In this document: piece by piece, positions 42,471 to 54,250 of the stretch
How the letters are laid out: every line of letters begins with the position of its first letter
Numbering within the stretch: position 1 is the stretch's first letter
Assembly (NCBI GenBank): GCA_002104945.1
Contig: MCFH01000038.1
Coordinates: 475,434 to 539,433, forward strand
Length of the DNA: 64,000 nt
From: Piromyces finnis
Taxonomy: Eukaryota > Neocallimastigomycota > Neocallimastigomycetes > Neocallimastigales > Neocallimastigaceae
Direction of reading: 5' to 3'
Position numbers and translations under genes: made by a program
The notes under the pieces: model-generated
Seen by the model: the letters and a program-made list of their open reading frames with translations, nothing else
What the model was told of the DNA's origin: nothing
Database searches by the model: none

Positions 42471-42985
42471 ATGCGTTTTTGAAAATATAAAACGCCATCG
42501 ACTATACTGAATAAAGAACTTTTAATATTCCCAGATTCAGTATTGACTTTAGAAAAGATATCCTGACAATATTTATCAGCTTTTTGAGCACTTATTAGTT
42601 TATCAATATTTTCATTCATGGAACAACAAAAGAGCTTATTTTTTATAATAGTATCAGGCCTTATTTTGATACTATCTTTATAGTCGGGACGTCTTGATAA
42701 AGCATCGGGCTTGCCACTACTTACACCCGATCTGTATGAGATCCTAAAGTCAAACTTGGAAAGGAAGAGACTCCAACGAATTTGTCTTTGATTCAAGTGT
42801 TGGGGTTTCTTGAAGTATAACAAATTCTTGTGGTTTGTAATAATTTGTACAGGATATTTGGAGCCTTCTAAGTGATGCCTCCAGGTATCGAAAGCAGTAA
42901 TAATTGCCAGAAGTTCTTTGTCATAAATCGTATAATTAACTTCGACTTTATTAAGAAACCTGGAGTGAAAAGCAACTGGATGAAG
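42471..42985 (-). pseudogene. antisense fragment of a Gypsy-B-like pol (RNase H to integrase start)
   Basis: On the minus strand: HPVAFHSRFLNKVEVNYTIY, then KELLAIITAFDTWRHHLEG, KNLLYFKKPQHLNQRQIRW, SGKPDALSRRPDYK, KADKYCQDIFSK and SIVDGVLYFQKRIIV. Gypsy-B has the same order of blocks with moderate differences, so this is a related but distinct copy. The RNase H motif TDHKN is TNHKN. It joins Gypsy-D head-on at ~42470, with no LTR at the join. Confidence 0.88.
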
Positions 42986-43350
42986 ATATAAAACAAAATT
43001 TATTAATTAATAAAGAAAGAAAGAAGAATATAATTCCAATGCTGTGATGGCTAAACACAGGTATCTCAGGAATATTTTTTTCAAAGCTGTAATTACTGAA
43101 CACAAGACTTTTTGAACACTTTAATGCTTTACTCTCTCTCTTTGACATCTTTGTACAACTAAAAAATTAAATTTTTTAAAAATTTTTCTTGATAGGGGAA
43201 AAATTTATTAAAAATTTAAAATTTAAGTTGTAACACCAAAATTTTCTACGTTTGAATACTTTTTAACACCTTCTCATGCTCATGCTTAAATCCTTAGGTT
43301 TTATATATAATAAAAATATATAGATATATAAAAATTTATTTTTTATATTA
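42986..43350. other. unassigned A/T-rich DNA
   Basis: No gene or known repeat is recognised; includes a CTCTCTCTCT run near 43132. The last five bases, TATTA, are the TSD of the next solo LTR. Confidence 0.5.
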
Positions 43351-43965
43351 TGTAAAGATATCAAACGCCTCAGCTTGGTATCTTTAATGTAACTTAAGCC
43401 ACAAGTATTATTGTTTAAGTTACATAAATTATATTACAGAAAAAGAAAATGAAACATAATTTATTTATTAATAATTAAAGTTTGAAATAAAATAAATTAT
43501 TAACTTATTTTTAATGTTTTACAAATAAATTAAATTTCTCAATTTAATTTCTTAGTTTTAGTATTGTTTTCTGATAGAAAAAGATAAATAGTATATAAAT
43601 AATAAATGATTAATATATAAATAATACATGGGCATATATTCAAATTGAATAGTACTTAATTTGAATTGCCTATTTAATTTTACTAAAATAGTTATAGTTT
43701 AAATATTTTATTAATAATTAAGATTTTAGCATAGGTTTTAAATAATAATATAAGAAATAAATAGTTATAATAATATAAATGTATTTAGGAAAAATATAAA
43801 TAGAAGATATTTTTCATCACTTTATCGATGTAATTGTTATTATTAATAAATTTCTATTATAATAAAAGATATTTCTAATAAAACAATTTTTATTTTTATT
43901 TTTTTAATTTTGGTGTTATTGTAATAGAAGATATCCTAATCTATTCTTTTAGTATTAATATTACA
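43351..43965 (+). repeat. solo LTR-A, forward, TSD TATTA
   Basis: 615 bp from TGTAAAGATATC to TATTAATATTACA. TATTA flanks both sides (43346-43350 and 43966-43970). It is more diverged from Gypsy-A than the other copies. Confidence 0.9.
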
Positions 43966-45161
43966 TATTATCTATTATTATTTTTATTACTTTTTTAAAG
44001 TATATAAAAAAATAAAGTTTACATAGAATAAAAAGGCTTATGAAAATATAACCAACAACTATGTAGTTTCTAGAGCACACTCTCTTATAATCCAAAAGCT
44101 CGAGAAAATACATAAGAAAAGTGCACTTTTTTGGAATTGGAAAGACAGGGGGTGACGTCATATATTATCAACATATTATGTAAAGATATAAGATATATCT
44201 TTAAATTATTTAATAATTAATTAATAATTAAAATATTGATATTTTAATGGAAATTATTTATAAAATTTATTAAATAAATTTTATGGAATAATTAAATAAT
44301 AATTAATTTCAAAATATCAAGGTTAAGAAATGAATTTTGGATAAATATTTAAATTAATGGATAATTAAATTTAAATATTTTAAATATTCAAATTAAATCT
44401 TAAAAAGTTTTTATTTAACTAAAATTAGTTTAATAACTTTAGTGTAGTTTTAAAATAAGTTTTTTTAATAAGAAATATATTATAAATAGTATTATTAATA
44501 TTAAAATAATATATAAATAATACATGGACTGTATTCAATTTGCAGTTTACTCAAATTGAATCAAAGGTGTATTTAATTTGTTTTAGTTTAGTTTTATTAT
44601 TTTATTTATTTAATTTTGTATTAAATTAGTTTCGTTTATTTTATATTAAATATATGTATAATTTAATGAAAAATATATAATGAATGTAAATGAAAAAACA
44701 TATAAATACATGTATTTTTTCCAAATTTTAAATAAACGTAGTTGTTATTGACTATTATCTAGTTAATAACCTTTAAGAAGAAATATTAATTGAAATTTTT
44801 ATTTATTAATTTGTGTTTAATTTTTTTTTTATATTTTTTGTGTTTTATTGTAAAAATAATAATCTATTTTAAATTTATTATTTTACATATTATGAGTTGA
44901 CTCTGTCCATTCAAAAATTGAATTTGAAAAAAAAAATTTTCACAAGCCTTAATTAATAATAAAAATGATATCCACCAGGTAGGCGATATTATTTGTATTA
45001 TTAATGCAATAACGATAGAAAAGCCTATTAAAAATAATAAATAAGAAGGTAATTCAATTTATTTTTTTATGTACTTTTTTTTACCACTTTATATTTATTA
45101 TTTAAGCCAAAACTACGATTTTTCCAACACCCTTAAGTCTACTTGGGAGTCAGCATATATT
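43966..45161. other. unassigned A/T-rich DNA with an LTR-like start at 44177
   Basis: TGTAAAGATATAAG at about 44177 looks like a diverged LTR-A start, again preceded by TATTA, but the remainder does not align by eye. No gene is visible. A GGGGGTGACGTCA patch occurs near 44148. Confidence 0.4.
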
Positions 45162-45492
45162 TGTAATGTTGAACACTAAAAGAATAGATTAGGATATCTA
45201 TTCTATTACAATAACACTAAATTTAAAATATAAATAAAAATTGTTTTATTAGAAATATCTTTTATAATAGAAATTTTATTAATAACAATTACATCGATAA
45301 AATGATGAAAAATATCTTCTATTTATATTTTTCCTAAATACATTTATATTATATTATAACTATTTATTTCTTATATATTATTATTTAAGATCTACACTAA
45401 AATCTTAATTATTAATAAATATTTAAACTATAACTATTTTTAGTAAAATACAATTGGCAATTCAAATTAAGTACTATTTAATTTGAATATGT
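45162..45492 (-). repeat. LTR-A, reverse, truncated
   Basis: It starts TGTAATGTTGAACAC like the reverse copy at 31659 and stays similar up to TTGAATATGTGCC, where a perfect palindrome begins. Confidence 0.8.
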
Positions 45493-45538
45493 GCCGGATA
45501 TATGTATATTAATAACCATTAATATACATATATCCGGC
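45493..45538. repeat. perfect 21-bp inverted repeat with 4-nt loop
   Basis: Arm 45493-45513, loop AACC (45514-45517), arm 45518-45538; the arm starts GCCGGATATATGTATATT. There is no mismatch in 21 pairs. An imperfect relative lies near 51693-51740 before the same GGCCAATAAATGATGACC sequence. Confidence 0.92.
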
Positions 45539-46387
45539 CAATAAATGATGACCAGAATATATGGTTTCAATTGAAATATTTGTGGGCAAACTTATGGCCA
45601 CAAGTGTAAAATATTCTAAACTAAGTTCAGGTTTGTATACACTCAATAGACTAAACTACACTTTAAATTATTTTTAATTTTTATATTTTATTTATTAAAT
45701 TATTTTAAATAACTAAACTAAAACAACCGTTGATTACTTTACCGTGAAGGATATTTTACCAGAGCCCTCACTAGGTAATCAATATTTATTATTAAAAAAA
45801 ACAACTAAACTAATTATAAACTAATGTTAATTTATCTAAACAAAATTAACCTATACGATTTTCCAACTATCGTTTCAATAGTTGAAAAATTTTCTTTATT
45901 TATACTTTTTAAATAAATTGAATAAATTCTAATATACATGTTTTAATATTATAATTTTACATTGTTTACATTTATACATTTATTAAAAGAAATTGTTTGT
46001 ATTAAACTATTTAAATTCAATTTATTTAATAAAGAATTTTCTAAACTTAAAATAAAGTTTTTATTTATTTACTATATGGTTGATTATATTTCAAACATAT
46101 ATTCAATTTATTTATTTCTAATTTTGAGGCTTAGTTTATAAAAAAAATTTTTTTATTATCTAAAATATTTATTGGTTAAAAATTATTTAATTTAAAATTC
46201 TATTTTATCATCAAAAACTTTATCTTATCAATAAGTTAAATTTTACATAAATTTATGTTAATGTATTGTGATGTAAATTTTTGTAAAATTTACGGTACAT
46301 TAATTCAATACATGATACATTAATATACATACGTATTAAATACATTATTTAACTAATTCAATATTTTATAACAAGTATTTCCTACAA
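45539..46387. repeat. repeat family with CAATAAATGATGACCAGAAT start; A/T-rich remainder
   Basis: The segment CAATAAATGATGACCAGAATATRTGGTTTCAATT... to CTTATGGCCACAA recurs at about 51730-51794. The rest (to 46387) is unassigned. No gene is visible. Confidence 0.55.
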
Positions 46388-47155
46388 TGTAAGAATAAAT
46401 ACTTATTATTTATTCTTAGTATTAAACATTACAAATAATTTATTTAGTTAATAATCATTAATCCATTAGATTATATTAATATATTTATTTATTATTATAG
46501 TTATTTGTTAAGTTAAATATTGTAAATATTTATTTAGTTAATAATTATTCATTCGCTATATTAGATTAATTAATTTATTTAATTATGTATTTATACATTC
46601 ATTTATATATATACTTGTATTATAAAAGATAAAACACATACTAATTACATTAATAATATTATACAACTATATATTAGTATGTAATAGGAAACCGGATATT
46701 AAGGTTTTACCCGTTATCAACGGTTTTACTTAATATTACGATGATTGGTATGATTAGAATATCAATCAAATAACTTTTTAGGTTTTTCTTCTAGTCTTTT
46801 CCTAAAAAGATTCTTGTTAAGATTAGAATGTTCTTAGAAATTTTAATTTAATAGAATAAAACATATAAATAGTACTCTTGAGTTCGATTTGAGAAATCAA
46901 GAGTTATTATTATAAGATTAATTATAATAAATAACTTTATACAAAATAATAAGTAATAAAATAAATATTAAAAAAACTATTAAATACACAAAATAATTCT
47001 GATACATTTGGTTTTGTTTATTATAATTTCTTATAATAAACTCATTAAGTTAAGTTTCTAATTTTACCTTTATTTTCACATTTTAATAATAGTTTATATT
47101 ATTAATTTAAAGCTAATAATTATTATTATATAATAAATATAATATAATTATTACA
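46388..47155 (+). repeat. solo LTR of a B-related family, forward, TSD TACAA
   Basis: 768 bp from TGTAAGAATAAATAC to AATTATTACA. TACAA occurs at 46383-46387 and 47156-47160. It has the family hairpin (CTCTTGAG...) running into AGAGTTATTAT, the same predicted self-primer as Gypsy-B. Confidence 0.87.
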
Positions 47156-47161
47156 TACAAA

Positions 47162-47193
47162 TGATAAATAATTAAATTTATAAATTATGAATT

Positions 47194-47236
<43 letters not shown>

Positions 47237-47310
47237 TTAAAACACAGATATTTGAAAATTAAAATAATTAACATGTATAAAATTATTAAATTAAAAACTA
47301 TAAATGTAAA

Positions 47311-47341
<31 letters not shown>

Positions 47342-47745
47342 TAAATTAAATAGTTTATATTTGTTTATAATTATACTTTAAAATAATAATTTTGTATAAA
47401 TAGTGATAGAATTATTTTATTTTAAAAGATGTTCCTAATAATCCAGTAAAATTAGATAATAATATTAAATTTTATTAAAATAATAGTTGTGATTATATTT
47501 ACATACATTCAAGATGTATTAAACCATAACATATATATATTTAATAATACAAGAGTTATTAAATATTAAAACTTTATAATTAAATAAAATAATTTTATAT
47601 TTTAAACTAACAAAGACTTGCAAATGAACAAGTATAAAAATCATTTATTCTATTTTTATTTTCTTATTTATTTTTATTTATTAAATTTTAGATACAAATA
47701 TTATCACTTTCTATATTCCTTTAGAGAATTAAGATAATATTTTCT
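47162..47745 (+). repeat. family H copy with empty LTR-A site
   Basis: It matches 30380-31580 minus the solo LTR-A at 30473-31085. At the equivalent point it reads ACACAGATATTTG without insertion. It lacks the family's last bases (CTTCGTATCA). Confidence 0.8.
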
Positions 47746-47759
47746 ATTGTATAACAAAA

Positions 47760-49590
47760 TGTAATAATTATTATATATTTAATAATAATTATTATCTACA
47801 ATATAATAATACAAATCGTAATATGTATTATTAAATTGAGAAGTTTCTTAATAGTAAATAAAAATGAATACTTATCTTAAAGAGTTTATTATAAGTGAAT
47901 TATAATAACAAACACAAAATATTAAGACTATCTTTAATGTAAATTTTTTATGAATATGGTTTTTGAAAGGGGTATTTATTATAATTGTCTTAAAATAATA
48001 ACTCTGGATTCTTTAGTGGAATTCCAGAGTCCTTATATTTATAATTTTTTGATAATTTAAAGTTTAATAAAGAATTTCTAATCTTAACAAATAATCTTTT
48101 TAGGAAAAGACTAGAAGAAAAACCTAAAAAGATATTCGATTGATAACTAATATATCAATCATCGTAATATTAAGTAAAACCGATTAAAATTCGGAAAAAC
48201 CTTAATATCCGATTGTCCTAATATGTATTTATATTTTCTAATTGTTTCTATAAGTTATTTCAAGATACGATACATAAATATAAAATACAAACGTAAAATA
48301 AAATATATAATGTTTCTTATAAAATGTAATACAAAAATTATTAATTAAAAAATAAATGAATGTTTACTATTATTTTAAATATATTACTAAATTAAATAAA
48401 TAAATAATTAATATAGTAATTAAATAAATTTTAAATTAAGTAAATGAATAATTAATATCAATATAGATAAATGTTTATAGTAATTTAAATGAATGTATGC
48501 TAATAGTTTAAATAAATAATTAATTTAATAATTAAAAAATAATTTGTTAAGTTTTTGGATTTGGTTATGCGGCCAGGTCAGAATGTTATCAATTATATAG
48601 TAAATATGTTTTTTAAGAAATTAAATTTAACTATAAAATAACACTTTAAACTTCCAAATGAGAAATTAATATTTATTCTCTAGAATAACTTTTTTATAAA
48701 ATTTTATTTATTTATTAATAATAATATAAATGATAATATATTTAATAACTATATAATTAAGATTATAACTATAATCTTTACAAAGAATTAAAATCGAATT
48801 CAATTCATTCTATTTTATATTCTTTGTTCAGATTATTAAATTGATAAAAATAAAGTATTACATGTAATATGTTAATAATATAATAAGATTGTTTGTTTGT
48901 TTGTTTGTTTGTTTTGTCATGACATAAAATAAAATAAACATATGATTAATCATTTAAACACTTGATCCATTAATCTATTTTATAATAATTAAAATTATTT
49001 AATTTATAAATGTTAACCGTTACACCTAAATGGTTTAGTTCTATTTTTAGTAACAGTCACTATCATTAATTAAATTAATATAATTAGAATTTCTATTGAT
49101 ATCTTTTTAATTTTCGTCAAGTCATAAGAAATGTCTATGATCCATACTTGATATCATATTAATTTTAATTTACTTATTAAAATCTTCGAATGATCATATC
49201 TTCCTTAAATGACCTGTTAGAAGGACCGCGATTGTACCAAAATGTAGCCTTTTCCTTAAGCTTTCTAATAAACCTGGTTTCACAGCCGTAGCACTTACAG
49301 CCGTAGCGATCGTTTTTGGCGAGTTACACCTTGTTTCGTGTTTGTTTATTTTTGGTTAAGGGTTATAGTGTATTGATATTAAATTTTTTGAAATCATAAC
49401 CCTTTCACTGAACCAAAATTTAAAAGGTGACTTTTAAAAGTGTTTTAAAATAATTATTGGGATTATTTAATTCTAATTATTATGTTTAATTAATTATAGA
49501 TATTATCTGAATTTGTTTTAAATCCAGTTAATATCTTCACATAATTAAATAAGAATTAATTTATACAAAAAATAATTATTAATTCTTACA
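47760..49590 (-). repeat. solo LTR-B, reverse, TSD CAAAA, interrupted by LTR-C
   Basis: TGTAATAATTATTAT to ATTATTAATTCTTACA on the plus strand. CAAAA flanks both ends (47755-47759, 49591-49595). Without the LTR-C insertion and its 5-bp duplication it is 829 bp, against 825 bp for the Gypsy-B LTRs. Confidence 0.9.
48545..49541 (+). repeat. solo LTR-C copy 1, TSD TAATT
   Basis: 997 bp from TGTTAAGTTTTTGG to ATATCTTCACA, with TAATT at 48540-48544 and 49542-49546. It sits inside the reverse solo LTR-B. It contains GGTTATGCGGCCAGGTCAGA and GCACTTACAGCCGTAGCGAT. Confidence 0.9.
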
Positions 49591-49595
49591 CAAAA

Positions 49596-50119
49596 ATGAT
49601 ACAATATTTTCATAAAGTACCACAAAATAATTTATTTATTTTAGGACAAAGCAAATAGGGAATTATAAAATAATATATTCTAATAAAGGAAGTTAATAAT
49701 AACAATTTCAATACTTTTAATAAGTAAAATAGAAAGAAAGAAACATGTAATTTATATAATATTTTTGTTATATCTTCAATCTTTATTTATAATTAATGAA
49801 TGAAAGGTTTTTTTACAATTAAAAGAATAAGAATAATTTATATTTAAGAACAAATAATATAACCTAATAGAATTATTTAACTCCTTTAAATAATTCTCTT
49901 CCAAAATATTCTTCCCAACTAATTATTCCTCTCTTTTTTTTTTTTTTTTTTTTTTTTTTTCTCTTTGTTCTTTTTATACTATTTTTATATCATTTTTCCT
50001 ATAACTCCGCTATATTATTAGAATTATTATTACTATTATTGACTATGTACATTAATGTACATTAATAATTTATTCTACAATATTATATTATTACTATTTT
50101 CTAACCTAAATTACTTTTT
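49596..50119. other. unassigned A/T-rich DNA between LTR-B/C and LTR-C copy 2
   Basis: No gene is visible; includes a T run of about 26 near 49937-49962. Confidence 0.45.
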
Positions 50120-51251
50120 TGTTAAGTTTTTGGGTTTGGTTATGCGGCCAGGTCAGAATGTTATTAATTATATAGTAAAAATGTTTTTTAAGAAATTAAA
50201 TTTAATTATAAAATAACACCTTAAACTCCCAAATGAAAAATGAAAAATTTATATTTACTTTAAAATAACTTTTTATAAATTTTTTATTTATTTAATAATA
50301 ATAATATAAATGATATTATAAGTAACTATATAATTAAGATTATAACTATAATCTTTACAAAGAATTAAAATCGAATTCAATTCATTCTCTTTTATATTCT
50401 TTGTTCAGATTATTAAATTGATATTAATAAGAATAAAGTATTACATGTAATATATTAGTAATATAATTAAATAAGTAATAAGATTGCTTGTTTGTTTGTT
50501 TGTTTGTCATGACATAAAATAAAATAAACATATGATTAATCATTTAAACAGTTGATCCTAATTAGTAATTATAAAAACTATTCAATTAATAATTCATCAT
50601 TATTAATTGATATTACCATAACATATTTGTTATAATTAAATAATTATTATTTTCAAAATTATTTCTAATAAAACTTGCCGTTAACCTATTTTATAATAAT
50701 TAAGATTATTTAATTTATAGGTGTTAACTGTTACACCTAAATGGGTCTAGTTCTATTTTTAGTAACAATCGTTATCATTAATTAAATTAATATAACTAAA
50801 ATTCCTATTGATATATTTTTAATTTCATCAAGTCATAAGAAATATTTATGATCCATACTTGATATCATATTGATTTTAATTTACCTAATAAAATCTTTAA
50901 ATGATCATAACTTCCTTAAATGATCAGTTAGAAGGACCGCGATTGTACCAAATTGTAGCTTTCTTCCTAAGCTTTCCAATAAACCTAGTTTCATCACCGT
51001 AGCACTTACAGCCGTAGCGATCGTTTTTGGCGAGTTACACCTTATTTCGTACTTGCTTATTTTTGGTTAAGGGTTATAGTGTATTGATATTAAATTTTTG
51101 AAATCATAACCCTTTCACTGAATCAAAATTTAAAAGGTGACTTTTAAAAGTGTTTTAAAATAATTATTGAAATTATTTAATTATAATTATTATGTTTAAT
51201 TAATTATAGATATTATCTGAATTTGTTTTAAATCCAGTTAATATCTTCACA
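50120..51251 (+). repeat. LTR-C copy 2
   Basis: It starts TGTTAAGTTTTTGGG and ends ATATCTTCACA like copy 1. It has about 135 bp of extra sequence near 50558-50695. There is no clear duplication at the edges (TTTTT and TCACT). A short piece of the same family (GACGAGTTACACCTTATTTC) lies at 59407 next to tRNA-Cys. Confidence 0.82.
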
Positions 51252-51807
51252 TCACTTTCTATATTCCTTTATAGAATTAAGATAATATTTTTCTTCGTAT
51301 CAAAAAATCGTGTAAAAGGTTTTTATATATATTAGTTAATAGGTTAAATATAACAAGTTAATTAAGTTAGTTATTACCTCTCTATACGAGTTAATAACTA
51401 AATAAAGTTTTATAAAAAATAATAAAAGAACTAAAATAAATATTATAACACAAAAATAAATATAAAACAAATAAATATTAATATGAAATATTATTTACTT
51501 AAATAATTATATTTTAATTATATCTTTTATTTATTTATTATAATTATCTACATTAATTATTATTATAGCTATTAATTTACTTTAATACTAACGCTAAAGT
51601 ATTTAACGTTAGTTTTGACTATACTATTTAACTATATGAGTTTATTTTCTTTACCACTTGATTGGGTAAAGCAAATAAACTTCCTATTTAATTAATAACC
51701 ATTAATATATGGTTATACATATATTTGGCCAATAAATGATGACCAGAATATGTGGTTTCAATTGAAATATTTGTGGGCAAACTTATGGCCACAAATATTT
51801 CTTACAA
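51252..51807. other. right end of family H, then unassigned DNA and a repeat shared with 45539
   Basis: 51252-51295 is the family H end (ATATTTTTCTTCGTATCA). 51690-51794 matches the GGCCAATAAATGATGACC repeat. The rest is A/T-rich with no gene. Confidence 0.55.
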
Positions 51808-52883
51808 TGATGCGTTGACCGATATATTTTTGAATAATATAATATTTTATATAAATAATAAATTCTAATATTTATGATGAAACAATAAATTTAAAATAAA
51901 ATAAAATATGTTTTATAATTAACAAATAAATCACTCAAAAACTCGAAAATAAACTCTTTTTATTATGTTTAAATTATCTCTTTATTATATTTATAATTTA
52001 TTTATTGTCTATTTATTGTCCCCCCTTTATAAAGAAGAATTTTATCTTCCTTTTATACATTTTCATTTATTACATGTATTATTATTTTTAACTATTAAAT
52101 GTTATTATTACTATTGTTATTATTTATTAAAATTAAAAGAATAAATTAAAATTATGTCTTAGTATTATAAAATATTATAGAATATTACTTATTTGATTTT
52201 CTTATTACTTCAAAATGTTTAAATTTAGAAAAATTATTATAAATTATCATTGACTATCATTAAATGTATAATACCTTGAATAAAATAATTAAAATTTAAA
52301 ATTAAAATAATATTAAAATAAAATTAAAATGAAATTAAAATATTAAAAGTATCAATTATTATAAACACTCATTTTATACAGAAACATAAAAGAGTTCTGT
52401 ATTTTATCTTTGAAATTGTTATTATTGTTCTATTTCCAGGCTTTAAATTAATCACTTTTAGTAATAATTACTCAGTTATTTATTTGTTAATTTATATATA
52501 TAAGTTTGAAAGAATATCTAAAGAACACTTGGATAAAACACTAGAATTAATAATTTAATGTATATCATTTTATTTTTTTAGTTTATTTATTCATTTTTAT
52601 TTACTTATTATTATTTTATTATTTTAATACATTTTTGGATTGAGTCGTTTTATTTTATTTAATAATTTATTTTATTATTATCTCTATTAAGTCGTTTTTA
52701 TTCATAATTTATTATTTAATAAAGAGAATATTATTTATTTAAAAGAAAGGGTTATATTTCCATAAAATTATTATTTATTCATTTTTAAGGGTTATTATCT
52801 TTTATTTTTATTATAAGTCGCTATGGGTTAAGTCGTGTTTATTCGGCTAGTTTTTATTACGTTTTTATGTGAGTAGCGTATCA
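51808..52883 (-). repeat. LTR family F, reverse copy
   Basis: TGATGCGTTGACCGATAT to GTGAGTAGCGTATCA; it is the reverse complement of the 29166-30376 repeat without the 16-bp array. The Gypsy-B 5' LTR begins four bases later. Confidence 0.78.
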
Positions 52884-52886
52884 ACA

Positions 52887-53711
52887 TGTAAGAATTAATA
52901 ATTATTTATTGAATAATTATTAATTCTTATTTAATTATTTTTTTAATTATTAAATTAATTAATTATTTAAATTATTAGCATACATTCATTTAAATTACTA
53001 TAAACAGTTATTTATATTAATATTAATTATTCATTTACTAAATGTAAAATTTATTTAATTATTATATTAATTAATTATTTATTTAATTTAGTAATTTATC
53101 TAAAATAATAGTAAACATTCATTTATTCTATTATTTAATAATTTTTGTATTACATTTTATAAGAAACATTATGTATTTTATTTTACGTTTGTATTTTATA
53201 TTTATGTATCGTATCTTGAAATAACTTATAGAAACAACTAGAAGATATAAATAAATATTAGGACAATCGGATATTAAGGTTTTTCCGAATTTTATTCGGT
53301 TTTACTTAATATTACGATGATTGATATATTAGTTATCAATCGAATATCTTTTTAGGTTTTTCTTCTAGTCTTTTCCTAAAAAGATTATTTGTTAATATTA
53401 GAAATTTTTTATTAAACTTTAAATTATTAAAAAATTATAAATAAAAGAACTCTGGAATACCACTTAAAAATCCAGAGTTATTATTATAAGAACTATTATA
53501 ATAAATAACCTTTATTAAAACAATATTAATAAAATATTTTAAATTAATTAACATTAAAAGTTTTGTGTTGTTTATTATACTTCCTTATAATAAACTCTTA
53601 TTAAGATAAGTATAAAATTTTATTTTAACTTCTCAGTTTAATAATACTAATTATTATTAAATTGAAGATAATAATTATTATTATATAATATATATAATAA
53701 TAATTATTACA
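52887..53711 (+). repeat. Gypsy-B 5' LTR (825 bp)
   Basis: Includes a hairpin AACTCTGGA (53448-53456) with TCCAGAGTT (53471-53479) over the predicted transcription start (53474). R-U5 would be 238 nt. Confidence 0.93.
53474..53484 (+). promoter_or_regulatory. predicted transcription start and self-primer of Gypsy-B
   Basis: AGAGTTATTAT is the exact 11-nt complement of ATAATAACTCT at 53712-53722; the next base does not pair. Confidence 0.75.
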
Positions 53712-53722
53712 ATAATAACTCT
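53712..53722 (+). other. primer-binding site of Gypsy-B (self-primed type)
   Basis: ATAATAACTCT abuts the 5' LTR and pairs with 53474-53484. No tRNA-type TGG is present. Confidence 0.78.
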
Positions 53723-54250
53723 CCTACATCAGATTGTTTAATAATTATTATTTTATTGGCATTAGAATTTCAATTCACAATATAAAATTTTGCAAAAAAT
53801 AAATAAATACAATATATTAATAATTAATAATACATAAAAAAAAAAAAAAAATTACCAATAAGAAAAAAATATATATATATATTACCAATCAATATATAAA
53901 AAAAAAAAAAAAAAAAAAAAAAATTTTTTTTTTACCAATCAAATGTATAAAAAAAAAATTTTTTAAATTCTTTGCCAATTAATTAGATATTATTGAAATT
54001 ATATATAAAAAGTTAAATTTTCAAAAAAAAAAAAAAAAAATTGATAATAATAGTAATAATAATAGATAACAATAATAACAATAACAAAAGATATATAAAC
54101 TGTATTATATTATAAAATATCAATATTTTCACAAATAAGATATACTACAATACTACAGTATTAGTAAAAAAAATATAATAATAATATCAATAAATAATAT
54201 TTTATTCTACACTGATCTTATTTTATTTTTATAATTTAAAAATAGATAAT

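Noticed and set aside
50120-51251. LTR-C copies 1 and 2 as the two LTRs of one element
   Set aside because: Copy 1 has its own exact TSD (TAATT) inside another LTR, so it is a solo LTR; the DNA between the copies has no gag-pol.
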